Shown in pieces: positions 1-9,837 of a DNA stretch of 64,000 nucleotides (within the stretch, counting starts at the first letter, position 1; every line of letters starts with the position of its first letter). Below the pieces are notes generated by a model. The model was not told the DNA's origin. It saw only the letters and a list, made by a program, of their open reading frames with translations, and ran no database searches. This DNA is from Sipunculus nudus (Eukaryota > Annelida > Sipuncula > Golfingiida > Sipunculidae): the NCBI GenBank assembly GCA_026874595.1, contig CM049313.1:79060659-79124658 (forward strand), read 5' to 3'. Made by a program: the position numbers and the translations under genes.

Positions 1-315
1 AATTACTTTTTGAGCCTCAACGAATAATTTGATAGTAACTAAGAAATTCAGGAACATTTTAACTTGTATCCTCACTGATATGGAAAATTAAACTCTTTCC
101 AGACATTGACGGCATTTGTGATATGACTTTGTGAAATCAATACCACATTGATTTTCAATTGTAAATGTCTGCTTTTCAAGAGAAAGCGTTCATGTAATTG
201 CACTGGTAATAGAAGGAACGGAAATGCTCTCACCATTTTAATTTTGTGAAATGAGAAGCAGATGATCAATTGAGGAACGCGAATGGGTAGGAAATCATGA
301 CTGTATTGTATGCCG

Positions 316-380
316 GCCTAGATAGCTCAGTTGGGAGAGCGTTAGACTGAAGGTCCCTGGTTCAATCCCGGGTCTGGGCA
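316..380 (+). tRNA. tRNA-Phe-like pseudogene (8-nt deletion)
   Basis: Sequence runs from the acceptor GCCTAGA through the D arm to the T arm and acceptor TCTGGGC plus A. It is 65 nt rather than 73: compared with the copy at 1514, eight bases covering the 3' side of the anticodon loop and stem are missing, so the anticodon arm cannot form. Both internal Pol III boxes remain (TAGCTCAGTTGG and GGTTCAATCCC). It is followed by the same trailer and T-run as the intact copy. Confidence 0.75.
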
Positions 381-1513
381 CAGTGTCCGCCAAGCACGCC
401 GGAGGTCGGCATTTTTTATAATTTTTTTGTCTCACTGCCGTCAGAAAATACGGGTCAGGTTGACTCGTGGTCAATTCTAATGTTTTATATGGATGTGAGA
501 CCAATTTTTGGTAATTTATTTTTTATAATACATAATGGTATGTCGGTCGATTTGGACTTTTTTTACTTTCAGAATAAAATGCCCGTTTTGAGAAATAATG
601 AGAATGGGTAGTGGTAAACTTTTATAACTACATTTATTCTTGACTGACGAAAGCTCAAATAAGAACTAAAATAAATTTAGGCGGATCTATGTATAAAGGG
701 TGTTATTTGAACTATTCCATATTTTTTTTTCATTTGATGTGTAAACTTTGCTGCCATATTTGATGCTATCTTTTCTTCTGCAGTATTTTCTAAAAAAAAA
801 GTTACACAGCTTTTAGACTGTCTTTATAAATATTTAAATATGATACTCTGGAATAAATCCTAGTAAATGTGCGTTGAATGGTAGCTCTTTGTTATCTAAT
901 TGCTCAGACTATACTGTTGAACTTAAATAAAATAAGGCGTATATCACATGCATGGTAAGGTAAAATTGATCATGGAGGAGGATTATTCACTGTAAAATGA
1001 GAGGACATGTTTCGCGTTCTATTCGAAAGGCCAAATCGTGCCAGTTATCGAAACGTGTCTATGGAGATTTGCCACTTCACTTTAAAAACTGGCCTTTCTG
1101 ATATGGGTAATACAAATATTGTATTGGAAACAAGTTAACAAATAAAGGTAAATTTTGTTGATATCAAACACATGTTAGAAAATCACTTAAATGAAAAATA
1201 CATGATTCGTTCCTGAAATTTTCTATAATTTGGCTTGACTAGTGTTATTCGTGCTCGCTTTCCAAGACCAATAGCATGAAACGCATAATTCTCTCACTTT
1301 TCGTAAAATGAAAAAAAATTTAAAGCCAAAACCAAGATCAATATACATGATGATTATTCACAAAGCGAAAGCTGCGTGGTTTGTGATTTACAGCTGCAGT
1401 TAAAATGTTCACAATGTTCTAGGTTGAAATGGTCCTCTGAAAAGCAGCGGAGGAATATTTGCTTATTTCTGTGAAAATCGATCAGGCAGTGTCCGTGGAG
1501 TGACTGAACGCCG

Positions 1514-1586
1514 GCCTAGATAGCTCAGTTGGGAGAGCGTTAGACTGAAGATCTAAAGGTCCCTGGTTCAATCCCGGGTCTGGGCA
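1514..1586 (+). tRNA. tRNA-Phe(GAA)-like gene, structurally intact
   Basis: The 73 nt fold into a complete cloverleaf. Acceptor GCCTAGA pairs with TCTGGGC with one T:G wobble and discriminator A; D stem GCTC/GAGC has G18-G19 in the loop; anticodon stem TTAGA/TCTAA encloses loop CTGAAGA (anticodon GAA, Phe); T stem is CCTGG/CCGGG with loop TTCAATC. A-box and B-box promoters are intact. It is followed by a small hairpin (CCGCC 1593-1597, GGCGG 1607-1611) and TTTT at 1620-1623, a plausible Pol III stop. The recurrence of the tRNA with the same trailer inside a tandem repeat makes a tRNA-derived SINE or amplified pseudogene as likely as a working gene. Confidence 0.6.
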
Positions 1587-1592
1587 TACAGT

Positions 1593-1623
1593 CCGCCAAG
1601 TACCCCGGCGGTCGGCACCTTTT
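1593..1623 (+). terminator. Conserved tRNA trailer hairpin plus T-run
   Basis: A five-pair stem CCGCC/GGCGG with a nine-base loop lies just 3' of the tRNA-like sequence and is followed by TTTT. The same trailer, with small changes, follows the tRNA-like copies near 380, 11930 and 15792, and stands alone at about 12546. Position and T-run fit Pol III termination; the hairpin's role is inferred. Confidence 0.45.
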
Positions 1624-1713
1624 AATTTGTTTTCGTTGTCGCCAAACATTACTCGCCAGGTGTCATTGATGTCAGTTACAAGGATTTATGCTTGTTAGGT
1701 CAGCTGACTGTAA

Positions 1714-2514
1714 TGTAAGATTTGGCATGATAGGTTGTATATTCTTGCATTTCATGTCACACTTAATGAGTTCAATGGGCTTCTCTCTCTCATTTGCAGC
1801 TGTTCTCAATAATAGGAATATTTTAATTATTATGATAACTTTACTGATTTTGTGAATTTAATCTTTCGTTTACATTCAAACCTCTGCATTACCTTGTGAC
1901 ATATCACACATGTATAACAAGCCTTTGTTCCATGATGCCTGGGTACTGATTGCATAATCTCCTAGTCATGGTCACTGGGTCCCGTATTTGTACAGGCCAG
2001 ATCCTAATATGTTAATCTCATCAGGGTAAAGGTGTTGATCTCATCAGGGTGACCACTAATGGGGGGGGGGGGGGGTCCCGTGATGTTTGGTCAGCTAAGA
2101 GCACACACAGATAGATGATATCACGATAACGTATAATTACACTGTATGTAGACCTTGTGTATGTCATGGTATAATGAACAAACTCTCATTTCATTGGCCA
2201 GTATAGGGGGTGGAGTTCACCTCACCCATCATACCAATGGAATGAATGGGTGATGTTATTGGTTATATTCAAATGAGAGAGAGAACAAAAACCATGGGAT
2301 AATTATGTGTGGGCAGATTTCCACTTTGGCGACTCGGCACCTAGGACAGTTTCTGTGTATGGACATTTTTATCATATACTTAATACAAGAAGAAAAAAAA
2401 ATGGTTACCTAAGTTACCGAATTTGTGTGTTGTGGCTGTGTGCCACAAGTGCCACAAACTTGCTTGAACGAGAGCGTGACTGGGAGAAGTTTAGTCAAGT
2501 AATATAAGTTTACA
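1714..2514 (+). repeat. 5' LTR
   Basis: 801 bp with TG...CA ends. It contains a G-run near 2060 and an AT-rich core. It serves as the uninterrupted reference for the LINE insertion in the right LTR: the text attaccttgtgacatatc runs straight through at about 1888-1906. Confidence 0.85.
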
Positions 2515-2515
2515 T

Positions 2516-2533
2516 TGGCGTCGCGTGCCAGGT
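2516..2533 (+). promoter_or_regulatory. Putative tRNA primer-binding site
   Basis: TGGCGTCGCGTGCCAGGT begins two bases after the LTR end. Its complement reads as a tRNA 3' end: CCA, discriminator G, a seven-base acceptor strand, five T-stem bases and a TTCGA-type loop. The exact tRNA cannot be named by eye; discriminator G would suit a serine tRNA. Confidence 0.5.
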
Positions 2534-3194
2534 CGAACTAAAATGTCAGATCACACGCCTAGAGACAGAAAAACTCCTGCACCAACGGAAAGAGCAGTGT
2601 TCAAGCACATGAAAGCGAACAAAAATCAAATACGCTGCCGAAACTGACGCCTCTACAATCCCTGTGGTCCTGATGTGTCCATCAAGAAACGCTAGCAGTG
2701 TCACAAGCTGTGGAGAGGCCATGCAGAAACGCTCAGGATGACAGTAAGAAGTTAAACATCGAAGAATTTTATTTTATTATTATATATGCTTCTAAAAGAA
2801 AATGTAAAACGTCCTTATATATGATTATAAAAAAATAATGACAGAATGTATATTTTTTTTATTTTGTGACATTTCAATGTGTATTGTAAATAAGAATTCT
2901 ATGAGCTTTTCAGTTCTCACTTTATCAGGTGTAATTTGATTTGTGGTTGTCTTTGTATTTTGATAGTTCCCAGTCCTAAATATTAGATCGTCCTGCTGTG
3001 TGCTGCAAATTTTAAATATAGTTCTGGGTGACAGATTCACTGCATATGCCATCATGTGAGGCATAGACTTAAACTTGAAACACTATGTATACATATTCTT
3101 GAGGCAATTATTTATAGATGTACTTTAGATAAACCAAGTTATCACTTCAGAAATTAAAACGGAAATGTCTTATTTATGTATCTAGAAACATCAT

Positions 3195-4850
3195 GTTTTG
3201 AGCTGAATGTTGTACACTGTTTATTGATTGTCCCCTGAATATTAGATCTGACTGTATGGGTGGAACAGATAAGACTAATTTCATGTTGATAGAGTCACAA
3301 TGCTAAAGGGGCCAGCATAGACTTGGACGTTCAATACAGTGCATAGTCAGGAAGCTAAACATTAAATTTTAAATTACTAGACACAAGTTCATGTTGAATC
3401 ACTCTTTTCATTTATAACACTTTTATTTTACATTAAGCTGAATGTTGTACATTGTTAATTGATTGTCCCCTGAATATTAGATCTGACTGTATAGGCGAAC
3501 AGATAAGACTAATTTTGTGGTTATAGAGTCACAATGCTTTATAGGGAGTCGAGCATAGACTTGGACGTTCAATCAATTGCATAGTCATGAAGCTAAACAG
3601 TAAATTTTAAATCATTAGACAAAAGTTCATATTGAATCACTCTTTCATTTATAACACTTTTATTTTACATTAAGCTGAATGTTGTACACTGTTTATTGAT
3701 TGTCCCCTGAATATTAGATCTGACTGTATGGGTGGAACAGATAAGACTAATTTCATGTTGGTAGAGTCAAAATGCTAAAGGGGCCAGCATAGACTTGGAC
3801 GTTCAATACAGTGCATAGTCAGGAAGCTAAACATTAAATTTTAAATTACTAGACACAAGTTCATATTGAATCACTCTTTTCATTTATAACACTTTTATTT
3901 TACATTAAGCTGAATGTTGTACATTGTTAATTGATTGTCCCCTTAATATTAGATCTGACTGTATAGGCGAACAAATAAGACTAATTTTGTGGTTATAGAG
4001 TCACAATGCTTTATAGGGAGTCGAGCATAGACTTGGGCAGTCAATACAGTGCATAGTCATACAGCGAAACGTTAAATATTAGAACATTAGCCATAGCTGC
4101 TTGTATAACGAATCACTCTTTTTAATTATGTCACTTTTACTCTACATTAAGCTGAATGTTGTGAACTGTTTTGGTAGTCTCCTGAATATTAGATCTGACT
4201 GTATAGGCGGGACGGGTAAGACTAATTACATGGTGATAGGGTCACAGTGCTGAGCGTTCAAGCATAGACTCAGGCTTCATTAGACAAGGTGAACATTAAA
4301 CAGAGCTTAACGAAATATTTTATTCAAAATGCTTAACCTATTAAATAACATTTATTATTTTTTGTACATTCTGAAAGGATGGATTATAATTTTACATGTG
4401 GGCTAGCCGTTTTGCACTGAATCTTGTGTACTGTTAACTGATAGCGTAATTGTGAATAATAGATCTCACTGCTGGGGGGCAGGTAAGACTAAGTTCATTG
4501 TACGGTCTCACTGTTTAGGGGCGAAACAAAGACTGTGGCTTTCAGTGCAGTGCATTCTCACGCTGCAGGATGCAAGTTCTCTTCCGATGTAAACATGATT
4601 CTTCAGTATGTATAACTATTAAATTTACTTTATTTTTGAGCAAATTAAAAATTGAATTCCACCTTTTTTATATAAACTGTAATTCCTGCTGTTTTGTACT
4701 AGGCTTTATGTATTGTATATTGATGTTTTCATGAACATTAGATCTTACTGGTGGAAGGTACAGATGAGACTAACTTCATGTACGAGTCTGATTGCTGATG
4801 TAAACAGCAAAGACTGGCTTTCAATGTAAATCATAAGATTTGGCAAGGTG
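3195..4850 (+). repeat. ~236-bp tandem repeats, about 7 units
   Basis: The start of each unit (agctgaatgttgta or a decayed form) is seen at about 3201, 3436, 3673, 3908, 4150, 4414 and 4700. Each unit also contains a 'gaatattagatctgactgtat' type segment. Units 1 and 3 share one version ('tatgggtggaacag') and units 2 and 4 another ('tataggcgaaca'), so the first four form a two-unit dimer repeated twice. Units 5-7 are progressively diverged and longer. Confidence 0.85.
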
Positions 4851-4923
4851 CATGTATAAGCAAGTTGGAAATAAGTTTGACTAAAATTTTCTTTAATTAC
4901 AATTGGTTTAACCATGTCATTGT

Positions 4924-4972
<49 letters not shown>
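4924..4972 (+). repeat. TA microsatellite
   Basis: Almost uninterrupted TA dinucleotides with one G. Confidence 0.9.
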
Positions 4973-4975
<3 letters not shown>

Positions 4976-5441
4976 TTGTAGTGTATTATATTGTGTTGTG
5001 TATCAGCACCACTGCAATGGACTTACGAAGGGGGAAATTTTCTGGAAAAATATTTAATTATACGAGGCCTAGACCGAGGGCAAGGGTATTCTGCACTGTG
5101 GAGGGAAGCAGGCAGGGAAATGAAAGCGAGGAAGCACCTCTGGGGACTAAGACCACAATAATGTCTCCCCAGAGGGTGAGATGCTCGGGCATCCACATGC
5201 TATACGGCCAATGAACTGATGCTAATGAATATTTAAGAAATGTGTACTATAATATCAATTTGCATATTTTTTTTATAAAAAAGACATGTTCACATAAGTT
5301 GTCATTTAGATTATTAATTTATGTACTTGTATTTTATCATGCCAAATCTTGTTCTTCTGGGATAAATGTGACAATATAAATTAGCCATTGGTATACACAT
5401 ATTTATATAGGTTCACATAAAGGACTTTATATATGTATTAA

Positions 5442-5474
5442 AAAAAAAGAAAATCATTCTGATTTTCTTTTTTT
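5442..5474 (+). repeat. Perfect 15-bp hairpin beside the 3' LTR
   Basis: A-rich arm aaaaaaagaaaatca (5442-5456), loop ttc, and the exact complement tgattttcttttttt (5460-5474). It lies 19 bp before the right LTR. Confidence 0.7.
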
Positions 5475-5967
5475 ATCATGGGTGGTGTGCGAGTGTAAGA
5501 TTTGGCATGATAGGTTGTATATTCTTGTATTTCATGTCACACTTAATGAGTTCAATGGGCTTCTCTCTCTCATTTGCAGCTGTTCTCAATAATAGGAATA
5601 TTTTAATTATTATTATAACTTTACTGATTTTGTGAATTTAATCTTTCGTATACATTCAAACCTCTGCATTACCTTGTAATAATAATAATAATAATATTTT
5701 ATTTTGTAAAGCGTAAAATCCACAGTGTTGTGCTCTAAAACGCTATTACAAGCAAGCATCTGCATAAAAATGACTATGAGAAAAAATATTCATTAAATAA
5801 AAATTAAGACAAACATTTAAATATTACTTAGGCTAGATAAAACATGCACATAATCCATTAATATACATTACCTATTAAAACTAAACCAATAAACGACATT
5901 AAATCTATAAAAGTGTAGATAAAATTACGGTATAGAATTGAAAATCTGCACATATGCAAAATCACAG

Positions 5968-8310
5968 CTAATCGAAATATTGCACAAATAAGTATGTCTT
6001 AAGCATTTTTTTGAAAGCAGTTAGGCTCTCAGCTTTTCTTAATTCTAAAGGAAATGAATTCCACAAAGTGGGACCTGCCACATAAAATGCTCTTTGAGCA
6101 ACCATGGAAGACTTTGTATGTGGAACAAAAAGTAAGTCATGATCGGCCGATCTGAGGCATCTAATTGGTGTGTACGAATGAATTATATCCTGTAAGTAGA
6201 CCGGGGCCATGCGATGTTTGGTTTTGAAAAGTAGTATGGCCACCTTAAATTTAATACGCTGACTTACAGGGAGCCAGTGCAGCTTCCGCAATACAGGTGT
6301 AATATGATCATACTTGTCACATCCACTTAGTATACGGGCTGCGCTGTTTTGAACTCGCTGAAGCCTCTGAATTAATGAAGCCGGATACCCAAGAAGTAAA
6401 GCATTTCCATAATCTAACTTGGTGGTGATAAAAGCGTGGATCAGGCGCTCAAGAGAGCGTTGATCCAAATACGCTTTTATTTTATAGGTGTTGTGGAGAT
6501 GCATGTAGGCCACACGGCATATGGTGTTCACATGCTGCTCCATGGTGGAATGAGAATCAAAATAAACACCAAGGCTTCGAATCCACTGAGATGGTTGAAC
6601 TTTATGTTCGCCGATTAGAAGATTTGGACATTTAATCTTTGTCGCCAAATGTTTAGGTGTAATCAGCATCACCTCTGTTTTATCATCATTCATTTTTAAG
6701 CTGTTGTTGGCCATCCACTTACGTACTAAACCAGCAGTAGCCTCCATGTATGTGATGTTGTTGCTGAGGTGCTCAGGCCTGAAAATCAAATACAAAGTAG
6801 AATCATCAGCATACATATTATAAAAACCACGCTCATGCAGTAAAGTACCCAAGGGAGCAGTGTAAAGAGTAAAGAGGACAGGTCCTAAGACAGAGCCCTG
6901 GGGCACACCACAGTCCAATATTTGTAACTTAGACTTAATCCCTTCAATCTGGACTGACTGGCTACGTTTACAAAGATATGATGCAAACCATTCTAGGGCA
7001 GTGCCAGTAACTCCCATTGACCGAAGTGTATCAAGCAAGATCTCATGACTGACCGTATCAAAGGCAGCTGACAAGTCAATCATGACTAGAAGTACACAAT
7101 TATTCTCTCCAAGAGCACACTGGATGTCATTATGTACTCTCAATGTAGCAGTCTCTGTGGAGTGTCCAGCCCGATAAGCTGATTGATATGGCTCCTCTAA
7201 ATTATTATCTACAAGATGTTTGCGGAGTCGTGAACACACGACCTTCTCCATCACTTTGGAAACAAACGCCAAATTAGAGACAGGTCTAAAGTTTTTTAAA
7301 ACTTCAGGAGCAAGTGTAGATTTCTTAATAAGCGGGGTGACGAGAGCGGTTTTGTAGCTCTGTGGAAATACACCAGTTGAAAGTGACAGGTTAACCATGT
7401 GTGTAATGACAGGAGTTAATTCCTTGGAACATGCCTTCAGCAGTGTGGTCGGTAGGGGGTCAAGGTCGCATTGCTTGGTGGCAGATGCTGAGATAATACA
7501 CCCGATTTCGTCCACGGTGGCAGGAGCCAAATTCCTCATGGGAGTAAGTACGCGAGTGCTCGAAAATATAGGTCCAGAGTAAGAAATGTCTGCTCGAATG
7601 GACTCCCTGATATCCTGTATTTTGGAGACAAAGAAGGAACTGAAAACTTCAACTAGGTCAGTAACTGGCTTCCTTGGAAGAGGTACCGTCTTATCCTTAC
7701 CCAGCAAGGTGTTTACAACTCTGAACAACTCCTTCGAGTTGTCTTGACACTCTGCAATCTTGTTACTATAGTAACTAGTCTTTGACAGTTTAATTTGGCG
7801 ATTGACCTTCGATCTCTGTTCAATGAACATGTCACGATGGACTGCAAGTCCGGTTTTCCTCCACAACCGTTCCAACTGTCTACGTAATTGCTTTGCAGCC
7901 CTTACCTCATCTGTATACCATTCTGCATCTTTTCGTATGGTAATAACTCGCGTTTTCACAGGGGCATGGGCATCAAGCAGGGTAGACAGTTCTGTGTTGT
8001 AGAGAGAGACAAGATCATTCAGAGAGTAGGCACTGAAATCAGTAGACAGCACAGATCTCTGAATGTCACTGGCTAGATCTGTCACATTCACAGCTTTTAG
8101 CTTTCTATAAGAGATAGATTTTTTTGGCTTTAACAGTCTCTGTAAGCACAAAGTAGAAAAAACAGGATAATGATCTGGAAATCCGTGGTCCTGAGACTCC
8201 ACATTGCTGACCAAGTTATCATTTGATCGTGAGAGGACGAGATCAAGTGTGTGGCCACTACGATGTGTGCTCTGACATACATGCTGTACGAGACCGAAGC
8301 GCTCAATCAA
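5968..8310 (-). CDS. LINE ORF2, endonuclease end plus reverse transcriptase
   Basis: A 780-codon open frame (the same frame is open upstream to about 8455). Residues ~41-50 contain the DHYPV block that ends APE-type endonucleases. The reverse transcriptase follows: a FRPVSNL block near 341, LSAAFDTVSHEILL near 413 (first catalytic Asp), GVPQGSVLGP near 468 and YADDSTLYL at 500 (the catalytic Asp pair). The C-terminal LHWLPVSQRI and LWNSFP blocks are typical of CR1/Jockey-group ORF2. The protein nicks target DNA and copies the LINE RNA at the nick. The frame is fully open apart from the break at its N-terminal side, so the copy is young. The first Met here is not the native start. Confidence 0.88.
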   Translation of the reverse strand: MIERFGLVQHVCQSTHRSGHTLDLVLSRSNDNLVSNVESQDHGFPDHYPVFSTLCLQRLLKPKKSISYRKLKAVNVTDLASDIQRSVLSTDFSAYSLNDLVSLYNTELSTLLDAHAPVKTRVITIRKDAEWYTDEVRAAKQLRRQLERLWRKTGLAVHRDMFIEQRSKVNRQIKLSKTSYYSNKIAECQDNSKELFRVVNTLLGKDKTVPLPRKPVTDLVEVFSSFFVSKIQDIRESIRADISYSGPIFSSTRVLTPMRNLAPATVDEIGCIISASATKQCDLDPLPTTLLKACSKELTPVITHMVNLSLSTGVFPQSYKTALVTPLIKKSTLAPEVLKNFRPVSNLAFVSKVMEKVVCSRLRKHLVDNNLEEPYQSAYRAGHSTETATLRVHNDIQCALGENNCVLLVMIDLSAAFDTVSHEILLDTLRSMGVTGTALEWFASYLCKRSQSVQIEGIKSKLQILDCGVPQGSVLGPVLFTLYTAPLGTLLHERGFYNMYADDSTLYLIFRPEHLSNNITYMEATAGLVRKWMANNSLKMNDDKTEVMLITPKHLATKIKCPNLLIGEHKVQPSQWIRSLGVYFDSHSTMEQHVNTICRVAYMHLHNTYKIKAYLDQRSLERLIHAFITTKLDYGNALLLGYPASLIQRLQRVQNSAARILSGCDKYDHITPVLRKLHWLPVSQRIKFKVAILLFKTKHRMAPVYLQDIIHSYTPIRCLRSADHDLLFVPHTKSSMVAQRAFYVAGPTLWNSFPLELRKAESLTAFKKMLKTYLFVQYFD

Positions 8311-8429
8311 ACTACGGAAATCCCGTGCATTTCTGTCATCATTTTTTACATGGATATTAAAATCACCGAGGATCGCAATTTGTTTAGAACACGACGTGAT
8401 ATGCTGTTCAAGGAAATCAGCAAATTCAG

Positions 8430-9213
8430 TTAGAAAGAGATTATAAGTAAGAGCATCTTTCCAGATGGAGGAGGCCTATACACCACAAATACTCTGGCTG
8501 ACTGTTTCACTGAAATATCACAAACTAAGACCTCAAAAGATGAAAAGTGGCCTCTGCTGTTGATAGGCACACGTTTGACATCAATATTCTCTTGATATAC
8601 AATTGCTATGCCACCACCTCTAGCCTTTCTGGCCTGTTGTAATACTTTATATCCGGGAGGGGTCATGTCATGAAGGATCACATCGTCACGAGTGTCACCC
8701 TTCAGCCAGGTTTCAGTAAGGGCCAGAATATCTATTCCCAGGTCAACAATGAAATCATTTATTGCTGTTGTTTTATTACAGACTGACCAGGGATTTAGGA
8801 GACATAAATGTATGTTCTTACTTCTGTTAACAGCCGATGCGCTGATCTTAGACACCGTAGACTGGGTGGTATTTACCGCACGTGGTACACTGACAAGATT
8901 GTCCCAACATTGGGTTATTTGTTTACCAGGAAAATTTAAAGTCCTTGGGGTGATAATGGGTGGAATTGGTCTTGCATGATACTGACCTGCCCTGGTTCCT
9001 CTGAGAGTGTGTTTATGAATACCAAAGCTTTTCAGAGTATTCCATAATTCTGATAATGGCGAGTGGTCAGTGTTTACCCTAAGTGCAGGTGACCTCAATC
9101 TCAAAAGCTGGTCCATACTGTACTTGAGCCCCACTTTGGTCATGGTTGACTGCCACGCAACTACAATGGTGGAATACGGTTGGAACCGTGTGACATATCG
9201 CACGGTACGGAGA
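8430..9213 (-). pseudogene. LINE ORF2 N-terminal part, endonuclease (frameshifted)
   Basis: This is the front half of the endonuclease domain, in a different frame from the reverse transcriptase. Visible motifs are LLNPWSVCNK (catalytic Asn region), ALTETWL (catalytic Glu), a GGG-I-A-I-VY block and VYRPPPSGK, after which the frame runs into a stop. A one-base slip near 8455-8480 separates it from the GDFNIH block, which reads in the other frame. An open frame continues upstream to 9278, but about the first 21 codons come from the flanking LTR and are not native. Confidence 0.82.
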
Positions 9214-9837
9214 ACCTTGTGACATATCGCACATGTATAACAAGCCTTTGTTCCATGATGCCTGGGTACTGATTGCATAATCTCCTAGTCATGGTCACTG
9301 GGTCCCGTATTTGTACAGGCCAGATCCTAATATGTTAATCTCATCAGGGTAAAGGTGTTGATCTCATCAGGGTGACCACTAATGGGGGGGGGGGGGGTCC
9401 CGTGATGTTTGGTCAGCTAAGAGCACACACAGATAGATGATATCAGGATAACGTATAATTACACTGTATGTAGACCTTGTATATGTCAGGGTATAATCAA
9501 CAAACTCTCATTTCATTGGCCAGTATAGGGGGTGGAGTTCACCTCACCCATCTGACCAATGGAATGAATGGGTGATGTTATTAGTTATATTCAAATGAGA
9601 GAGAGAACAAAAACCATGGGATAATTATGTGTGGGCAGATTTCCACTTTGGCGACTCGGCACCTAGGACAGTTTCTGTGTATGGACATTTTTATCATATA
9701 CTTAATACAAGAAGAATAAAAAAATGGTTACCTAAGTTACCGAATTTGTGTGTTGTGGCTGTGTGCCACAAGTGCCACAAACTTGCTTGAACGAGAGCGT
9801 GACTGGGAGAAGTTTAGTCAAGTAATATAAGTTTACA

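Larger units (their letters stand above)
1..1713 (+). repeat. Tandem 3.4 kb repeat unit 1, left part
   Basis: This is the left part of a long unit that recurs at 11562 (both begin aattactttttgagcct) and, shortened, at 15433. Unit 1 continues at 9838-11561 once the LTR element 1714-9837 is taken out, giving about 3.43 kb. It holds two tRNA-Phe-like sequences (316-380 and 1514-1586). No protein-coding frame is credible; the short ORFs at 72-269 and 295-504 also occur as a decayed version in unit 2. The window edge cuts the unit, so its true start is unknown. Confidence 0.8.
2534..5493 (+). other. Noncoding interior of the LTR retroelement
   Basis: About 3 kb with only short ORFs (60-79 codons) that show no retroviral motif. 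It holds the ~236-bp tandem repeats at 3195-4850, a TA microsatellite at 4924-4972 and a perfect hairpin at 5442-5474 close to the right LTR. No clear polypurine tract is seen before 5494. Confidence 0.7.
5678..9213 (-). mobile_element. CR1/L2-type non-LTR retrotransposon (LINE)
   Basis: A 3.5 kb minus-strand LINE with a 7-bp target duplication (accttgt). Its 3' end lies at the low coordinate and ends in TTA repeats (plus strand taa repeats at 5678-5695), a simple-repeat tail like those of L2-type elements. It encodes an apurinic-type endonuclease and a reverse transcriptase in what should be one ORF, now broken by one frameshift near 8455-8480. No ORF1 is present, so it is probably 5'-truncated. 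Clade assignment rests on motif style ('LSAAFDTV', 'GVPQGSVLGP', 'YADD') and is not exact. Confidence 0.88.
1714..9837 (+). mobile_element. Non-autonomous LTR retroelement, split by a LINE
   Basis: Two copies of an ~801-bp sequence beginning TGTAAGATTTGGC and ending AAGTTTACA bound the element: 1714-2514, and 5494-9837 once the LINE is removed. By eye they differ at only about a dozen positions. The flanks show a 4-bp duplication GTAA (1710-1713 and 9838-9841). The unoccupied site is readable in repeat unit 2, where gctgactGTAAgttaactgagg runs unbroken at about 12656-12677. The ~3 kb interior has no gag or pol frame, so the element must have moved with enzymes supplied by another element. The orientation follows from the putative primer site after the left LTR. 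Confidence 0.88.
5494..9837 (+). repeat. 3' LTR, interrupted 5678-9213
   Basis: The LTR parts are 5494-5677 and 9214/9221-9837; together they match the 5' LTR. The interruption is the minus-strand LINE, flanked by accttgt (5671-5677 and 9214-9220). Confidence 0.88.

Noticed and set aside
2010-2060. ctgatgag motifs (minus strand) suggesting a hammerhead ribozyme in the LTR
   Set aside because: Two copies of the motif but no following GAAA with a stem, so no ribozyme core.
6436-8433. Short + strand ORFs
   Set aside because: Shadows of the minus-strand LINE reverse transcriptase frame.
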